Assembly: GCA_023427545.1 (NCBI GenBank)
Contig: JAEZBF010000330.1
Span: 1-9,414, forward strand
From: Pseudomonadota bacterium
GTDB lineage: Bacteria; Pseudomonadota; Alphaproteobacteria; Rhizobiales; Devosiaceae
Direction of reading: 5' to 3'
DNA length: 9,414 bases
Shown here: positions 6,498 through 9,414 of the stretch, piece by piece
Layout of the letters: every line of letters begins with the position of its first letter
Position numbering within the stretch: the stretch's first letter is position 1
Position numbers and translations under genes: made by a program
The notes under the pieces: model-generated
Told to the model about the DNA's origin: nothing
What the model saw: the letters and a program-made list of their open reading frames with translations, nothing else
Database searches by the model: none

Positions 6498-7465
6498 TGC
6501 AGCCCCTGCTTGCGCCGCTGGCGCTGATCTTCGAGCGCGCCTTCGGCTATCCGCGACTGCTGCTCGGGGCGTTCGGTCACCCCGTCATGTGGATGGGCCG
6601 GCTGATCTCGTTCATGGAGATGCGCTTCAACGACGGCGCCGACGAAGCCCTCATCCGGCGCAATGGCGGCATCCTGATGCTCGTGGTCCTGATCGGCGCA
6701 ACGCTGGTGGTCAGCGTAGCCATCAGCGCCATCCTCCGCTTCGTACCGTTCGGCTGGGTACTTGAGGCGCTGCTTGCCAGCACGCTGCTGGCCCAGAAGG
6801 AGCTGGGCCGCGCCGTGCGGGCCGTCGCTGACGGACTTGAGCGCTCGCTCGACGAGGGCCGCCGCGCCGTCAGCGAGATCGTCGGCCGCGATCCCGATGC
6901 GCTGGACGAGCCGGGAGTATCGCGGGCGGCCATAGAAAGCCTGGCCGAATCGAGCTCCGACGGCGTCGTGGCGCCGCTCTTCTTCCTGCTGCTCTTTGGG
7001 CTGCCGGGGATCGCCGTCTACAAGGCGGTGAACACCGCCGACTCGATGGTCGGCCATCTCACGCCGCGCTACCGCTCGTTCGGTTGGGCCAGCGCCAAGC
7101 TCGATGACGTGCTGAACTGGATCCCCGCTCGGCTGACCGCGCTGCTGATCGCTGGCGCCGCCGCCTTCATTCGCGGCGGTGATGCCGAGAAGGCCTGGAG
7201 CACCGCGCTCTCCGACGCGCCCAGGCACGAGTCTCCCAACGCCGGCTGGCCCGAGGCGGCGCTGGCCGGAGCGCTCGGCTTCTCGCTTGGCGGTCCACGC
7301 AGCTACGATGGCGAAGAGGTCCCGCTCCCGACCTTCGGTGCCGGACGTCGCGCGCTCGGCCCATCCGACATCCGGCTGGCGCTGCGCCTCTATGGTATCA
7401 TGCTGAACCTCGCGCTCGGCCTCTCGGCCGTTGTGGCACTCGGGATCTGGCGCGTGTGGGGGTGA
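6497..7465 (+). CDS. cbiB: Adenosylcobinamide-phosphate synthase (CbiB; CobD in P. denitrificans naming)
   Basis: This integral membrane enzyme joins (R)-1-amino-2-propanol or its phosphate to adenosylcobyric acid, giving adenosylcobinamide (phosphate). The 322-aa product has the family hallmarks: GHPVMWMGRLI (27-37), SRAAIESLAESSSDGVVAPLF (142-162), GLPGIAVYKAVNTADSMVGH (168-187), SAKLDDVLNWIPARLT (199-214), DAPRHESPNAGWPEAALAG (240-258) and LGGPRSYDGE. Hydrophobic membrane segments lie near 58-85, 157-178, 210-225 and 295-318. I place the start at the ATG at 6497, which overlaps the cobQ stop as TGATG and has CGGA 9 nt upstream. A TTG one codon earlier (6494) is an alternative. The gene ends 2 bp from the convergent cobU stop. 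The symbol cobD is avoided because in Salmonella it names the threonine-phosphate decarboxylase. Confidence 0.95.
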   Translation: MQPLLAPLALIFERAFGYPRLLLGAFGHPVMWMGRLISFMEMRFNDGADEALIRRNGGILMLVVLIGATLVVSVAISAILRFVPFGWVLEALLASTLLAQKELGRAVRAVADGLERSLDEGRRAVSEIVGRDPDALDEPGVSRAAIESLAESSSDGVVAPLFFLLLFGLPGIAVYKAVNTADSMVGHLTPRYRSFGWASAKLDDVLNWIPARLTALLIAGAAAFIRGGDAEKAWSTALSDAPRHESPNAGWPEAALAGALGFSLGGPRSYDGEEVPLPTFGAGRRALGPSDIRLALRLYGIMLNLALGLSAVVALGIWRVWG

Positions 7466-7467
7466 GG

Positions 7468-8028
7468 CTAGGCCTCGTGAACCGCCGGTTCATCCCCGCT
7501 CTCGGGTGGCGAGCCCTTGAGCGTCAGCGGCAGGCCGGCGGCAACGAAGTAGACGTCGCTGCAAATCTCGCCGAGCCGCTGGTGCGCGGCCCCGGCGAGA
7601 TCGCGGAAGGTCCGGGCGAGCGGATTGTCCGGCACGATCCCCAGGCCCACCTCGTTGGAGACGAGGATCACGCGGGTGCGGTGGATGTCGGGCAGGGCGG
7701 CCGCGAGTTCCTCTACCTGTCCGGCCACATCGGCCCCGGCGCTGAGCATGTTGGTAATCCACAGCGTCAGGCAGTCGACTAATATGACGTCGTGTTCCTT
7801 GGCGGCACTGGCGATCGCATTGGTCACCTCGAGCGGCTCTTCAAGCGTTGCGAAGCGGCCCTGACGCTGCCGCCGGTGCGTCGCAACTCTGTCGCGCATC
7901 TCTGGATCGAGCACCTCGGCCGTCGCGAGGTAGAGCGGCGACTCGCCCAACCGCATCGCCAGGCGCTCGGCGAAGCCGGTCTTTCCCGATCGCGCGCCGC
8001 CGAGAACCAGGATGTGCTGTGCGGGCAT
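7468..8028 (-). CDS. cobU: Bifunctional adenosylcobinamide kinase / adenosylcobinamide-phosphate guanylyltransferase
   Basis: CobU (CobP in P. denitrificans) phosphorylates adenosylcobinamide and then transfers GMP to give adenosylcobinamide-GDP for nucleotide-loop assembly. Reading from the ATG at 8028 gives 186 aa. LVLGGARSGKTGFAE near the N-terminus is the kinase P-loop. THRRQR carries a His in the position of the GMP-linked His46 of Salmonella CobU. Next come FATLEEPLE, VILVDCLTLWITNML, and the highly conserved VSNEVGLGIVPDNPLARTFRDLAG. Tandem in-frame ATGs exist at 8034 and 8028. The TAGGGAG Shine-Dalgarno touches the first with no spacing but sits 6 nt from the second, so 8028 is preferred; the protein then starts MPAQHILVLGG. 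The longer form ends at 8034. The gene is alone on the minus strand here, convergent with cbiB and divergent from the sugar kinase. Confidence 0.95.
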   Translation of the reverse strand: MPAQHILVLGGARSGKTGFAERLAMRLGESPLYLATAEVLDPEMRDRVATHRRQRQGRFATLEEPLEVTNAIASAAKEHDVILVDCLTLWITNMLSAGADVAGQVEELAAALPDIHRTRVILVSNEVGLGIVPDNPLARTFRDLAGAAHQRLGEICSDVYFVAAGLPLTLKGSPPESGDEPAVHEA

Positions 8029-8034
8029 AGGCAT

Positions 8035-8041
8035 CTCCCTA
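8035..8041 (-). promoter_or_regulatory. Ribosome binding site of cobU
   Basis: On the minus strand this reads TAGGGAG, a strong Shine-Dalgarno sequence. It directly abuts the ATG at 8034 and lies 6 nt before the ATG at 8028. The spacing selects the second ATG as the working start. Confidence 0.65.
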
Positions 8042-8093
8042 CCGGACAGTAATCGCTTAGGCAGGCGTTAGTTTCGTGAGGTCCCCCAAGGAC

Positions 8094-8117
8094 GCGGGGC
8101 GCCCGACTCTGCCCCGC
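8094..8117. repeat. GC-rich perfect inverted repeat (7-bp arms, 10-nt loop)
   Basis: GCGGGGC at 8094-8100 and GCCCCGC at 8111-8117 are perfect reverse complements around a 10-nt spacer, giving a stable potential hairpin. No T-run follows on either strand, so it does not look like an intrinsic terminator. It lies about 60 nt upstream of cobU, where it could be in the cobU leader or act as an operator. Confidence 0.5.
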
Positions 8118-8141
8118 ATAGCGCCCATGCAGCAAGCGCTC

Positions 8142-8169
8142 TTGGCACGCTGGTGCCGCCGCTTATTCT
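8142..8169 (+). promoter_or_regulatory. Candidate sigma70-type promoter for the kinase-zwf unit
   Basis: TTGGCA at 8142-8147 (one mismatch to TTGACA) is followed after 16 nt by TATTCT at 8164-8169 (four of six to TATAAT). Transcription would start near 8176, leaving a leader of about 70 nt before the GTG at 8249. The assignment is by eye only and such matches can arise by chance. Confidence 0.35.
8144..8157. repeat. Inverted repeat GGCAC-GCTG-GTGCC overlapping the candidate -35
   Basis: GGCAC (8144-8148) and GTGCC (8153-8157) form a perfect 5-bp inverted repeat with a 4-nt loop. It overlaps the putative -35 box, a position typical of a repressor operator. The arms are short, so chance occurrence is possible. 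Confidence 0.3.
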
Positions 8170-8235
8170 ACTTTCGGACGAGGACCTTTGGCATTATGGT
8201 CCGCGCGCCAAGAACGGGGCCAGACTTCAACCCTC

Positions 8236-8240
8236 GGAGG
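8236..8240 (+). promoter_or_regulatory. Ribosome binding site fixing the kinase GTG start
   Basis: GGAGG lies 8 nt before the GTG at 8249, next to the first conserved segment of the protein. It argues against a longer frame opening at 8153, whose extra 32 residues match nothing in the family. Confidence 0.75.
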
Positions 8241-8248
8241 CGCCCAGC

Positions 8249-9136
8249 GTGCCCAGACTATATCTCGGTGTCGACGGCGGCGGCACCAATTGCCGCGTCC
8301 GCCTCGCCGATGAACATCTGAACACCCTCGCAGAGACCCGCAAGGGTCGCGCCAATCTTCAGATCGAGAACGGCGATCCCGGTTACCAGGCTATCCTGGA
8401 AGGCACGCGCGAGCTCTTTTCCGCTGCCGGGCTGGACTACGCAGAGACGCGCAACACCTACGCCTGCTTCGGCATGGCTGGCGCCCGGCTGGAGTCGGCC
8501 CGCGAAGCTTTCGGCACGCGGCCCTGGCCCTTCGGCGGTGTCAAGGTTTTCGACGACATCGACATCGCCCGCGCCGGCGCGCACGGCGGCGAGGATGGCG
8601 CGGTGATCATCGCCGGCACCGGCTCTGCCGGCCTCGCGCTGGTCGACGGCGTTCGCCACCAGTGCGGCGGCTGGGGGTTCGAGGTCGGCGACCAGATGAG
8701 CGGGGCCATCCTCGGTCGCGAGCTGATCCGCCGTGCCGTCGAGGCCGAGGATGGCCTCGTCAGCGGTTCGCCGCTGACCGAGGCGGTGATCGAGATGTAC
8801 GGCGGAAACAACGATGCGGTGATGGACTGGTCGTTTCAGCCCGGCCGCGCGCCCGCCGATTGGGCGAGCTGCATGCCGCTGTTCTTCACCCACTATGAAC
8901 GCGGCGACCCGGTAGCCAACGAGCTGATGGCGCTGGAGCTCTCTTACGTCGACAACTACGTGGCCTGGTTCCAGAAACGCGGCGCCAAGAAGATGGCTGT
9001 CGTCGGCGGTCTCGCCGACCGCTTGTTCCCGCTGCTGGTCCAGCGCTACGGCGATTTCATGGTCGAGCGGCGGGGCGATCCGCTCGATGGCGCGCTCATC
9101 CTCGCCCGTCAGCTGTTCCCGCCTTCGGAGACCTGA
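8249..9136 (+). CDS. BadF/BadG/BcrA/BcrD ATPase-family amino-sugar kinase (GspK-like glucosamine / N-acetylglucosamine kinase)
   Basis: This is a cytosolic sugar kinase of the ASKHA fold, expected to use ATP to phosphorylate glucosamine or N-acetylglucosamine at O6. From the GTG at 8249 it is 295 aa, the normal length. YLGVDGGGTNCR (5-16) is the phosphate-1 motif, followed by ACFGMAG. DDIDIARAGAHGGEDG leads into IIAGTGSAG (AGTGS at 122-126). CGGWGFEVGDQMSGA is the segment after the adenosine motif, and VVGGLADRLF with DPLDGALILAR closes the C-terminal lobe. Compared from memory with Vibrio cholerae glucosamine kinase GspK, Asp103 falls at the putative catalytic-base position without gaps. GGAGG 8 nt upstream supports GTG. 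It is followed one base later by zwf. Glucokinase-like activity is an alternative; the substrate cannot be fixed by eye. Confidence 0.85.
   Translation: MPRLYLGVDGGGTNCRVRLADEHLNTLAETRKGRANLQIENGDPGYQAILEGTRELFSAAGLDYAETRNTYACFGMAGARLESAREAFGTRPWPFGGVKVFDDIDIARAGAHGGEDGAVIIAGTGSAGLALVDGVRHQCGGWGFEVGDQMSGAILGRELIRRAVEAEDGLVSGSPLTEAVIEMYGGNNDAVMDWSFQPGRAPADWASCMPLFFTHYERGDPVANELMALELSYVDNYVAWFQKRGAKKMAVVGGLADRLFPLLVQRYGDFMVERRGDPLDGALILARQLFPPSET
9127..9130 (+). promoter_or_regulatory. Ribosome binding site fixing the zwf TTG start
   Basis: GGAG within the last codons of the kinase gene lies 7 nt before the TTG at 9138. No ATG precedes the conserved nucleotide-binding motif in this frame, so this site supports the TTG start. 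Confidence 0.7.
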
Positions 9137-9137
9137 T

Positions 9138-9414
9138 TTGTCCAGCCGCATCATTCCCGTCGCTCCGTTCGACTACGTCGTGTTCGGGGCGACCGGCGAC
9201 CTGACCAAGCGCAAGCTCATCCCGGCGCTCTACCACCGCTTTAAGGACGGGCAGTTCGACGAGCACAGCCAGATCATCGGCGTCTCGCGCTCCAAGCTGT
9301 CCGACGAGGACTTCCAGAACGCCGCGCGCGAGTCGATCGGCAAGTTCGTCGAGGAGCAGTACCAGGACAAGGAGGTGATCGAGCGTTTCGTGAGCGTTTT
9401 CTCCTACGTTTCCC
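9138..9414 (+). CDS. zwf: Glucose-6-phosphate 1-dehydrogenase, N-terminal part (3' end outside window)
   Basis: Zwf oxidises glucose 6-phosphate with NADP+ (or NAD+) to 6-phosphogluconolactone, feeding the Entner-Doudoroff and pentose phosphate routes. Ninety-two codons are present and the frame stays open to the window end. The N-terminus reads MSSRIIPVAPFDYVVFGATG with TTG as start, then DLTKRKLIPALYHRF, the classic GATGDLxxRKLxPALY dinucleotide-binding signature. It continues with IIGVSRSKLSDEDF and AARESIGKF. The TTG lies 1 bp after the kinase stop with GGAG at 7 nt, so both genes are probably one transcript. The assignment rests on the N-terminal signature alone; the substrate and catalytic motifs lie beyond the window. 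Confidence 0.93.
   Translation, partial: MSSRIIPVAPFDYVVFGATGDLTKRKLIPALYHRFKDGQFDEHSQIIGVSRSKLSDEDFQNAARESIGKFVEEQYQDKEVIERFVSVFSYVS

Larger units (their letters stand above)
8035..8248. other. Divergent intergenic region between cobU and the sugar kinase gene
   Basis: This is the only sizeable non-coding stretch of the window. The frames open here are short or are upstream extensions of flanking genes, without protein-family motifs. It contains the cobU ribosome binding site at its left edge, a GC-rich inverted repeat (8094-8117), a smaller inverted repeat (8144-8157) overlapping a candidate promoter, a weak GGACC/GGTCC repeat (8182-8202) and the kinase ribosome binding site (8236-8240). 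I looked on both strands for a cobalamin riboswitch (B12-box-like core) and saw none. It marks the boundary between the B12 cluster and carbohydrate genes. Confidence 0.6.

Noticed and set aside
8182..8202. Inverted repeat GGACC / GGTCC with an 11-nt spacer.
   Set aside because: The arms are only 5 bp and do not extend. In this composition such repeats are common, so it is not listed as a feature.
8153..8248. An N-terminal extension of the sugar kinase by 32 codons to an earlier start.
   Set aside because: The extension has no similarity to the family and overlaps the candidate promoter. GGAGG at 8 nt from the GTG at 8249 gives a normal N-terminus.
8258..9154. A 298-codon minus-strand frame opposite the sugar kinase.
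   Set aside because: It mirrors the kinase gene almost exactly, has no family motif, and the kinase has both motifs and a well-placed ribosome binding site.

Overview
The window is a compact stretch of a high-GC (roughly two-thirds G+C) alphaproteobacterial chromosome. It is dominated by a cobalamin (vitamin B12) biosynthesis cluster of the aerobic, Pseudomonas denitrificans-type nomenclature. CobM, CobA and CobB resemble the versions found in Hyphomicrobiales. A Devosia-like member of that order is a reasonable but low-confidence guess made from memory of family sequences. No mobile element, CRISPR array, rRNA or tRNA was seen, and coding density is close to complete.

Layout. (1) 1-1073 (+): the 3' end of cobJ, coupled by an ATGA overlap to cobM. 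(2) 1086-2903 (-): cbiD followed by cobK with zero spacing, an inverted two-gene block that ends only 12 bp from cobM. (3) 2904-2932: a 29-bp divergent gap. (4) 2933-7465 (+): cobA, cobB, cobQ and cbiB (the P. denitrificans cobD), tightly packed with overlaps or a 9-bp gap. (5) 7468-8028 (-): cobU (also called cobP), convergent with cbiB at a 2-bp gap. (6) 8035-8248: the only sizeable non-coding region, about 210 bp, separating the cob cluster from sugar metabolism. It holds two inverted repeats and a candidate promoter. (7) 8249-9414 (+): a GspK-like BadF/BadG-family amino-sugar kinase, then the 5' end of zwf (glucose-6-phosphate dehydrogenase).

How the genes work together. CobA makes precorrin-2 from uroporphyrinogen III. 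CobJ and CobM methylate C17 and C11 of the ring. CbiD is placed to do the C1 methylation and CobK reduces precorrin-6A. CobB amidates side chains a and c, and CobQ amidates b, d, e and g. CbiB attaches the aminopropanol arm, and CobU phosphorylates and GMP-activates the product for nucleotide-loop assembly. CobG/CobZ, CobH, CobI, CobL, the cobaltochelatase, CobO, CobS and CobT are not in the window and presumably lie elsewhere.

The most noteworthy points are modest. CbiD stands in the place of CobF in an otherwise aerobic-type set. cbiD may be leaderless, using a palindromic TATATA in the 29-bp divergent gap. CobA has substitutions at usually strongly conserved motif positions. No B12 riboswitch is visible at any operon start inside the window. 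I did not find a previously undescribed system.
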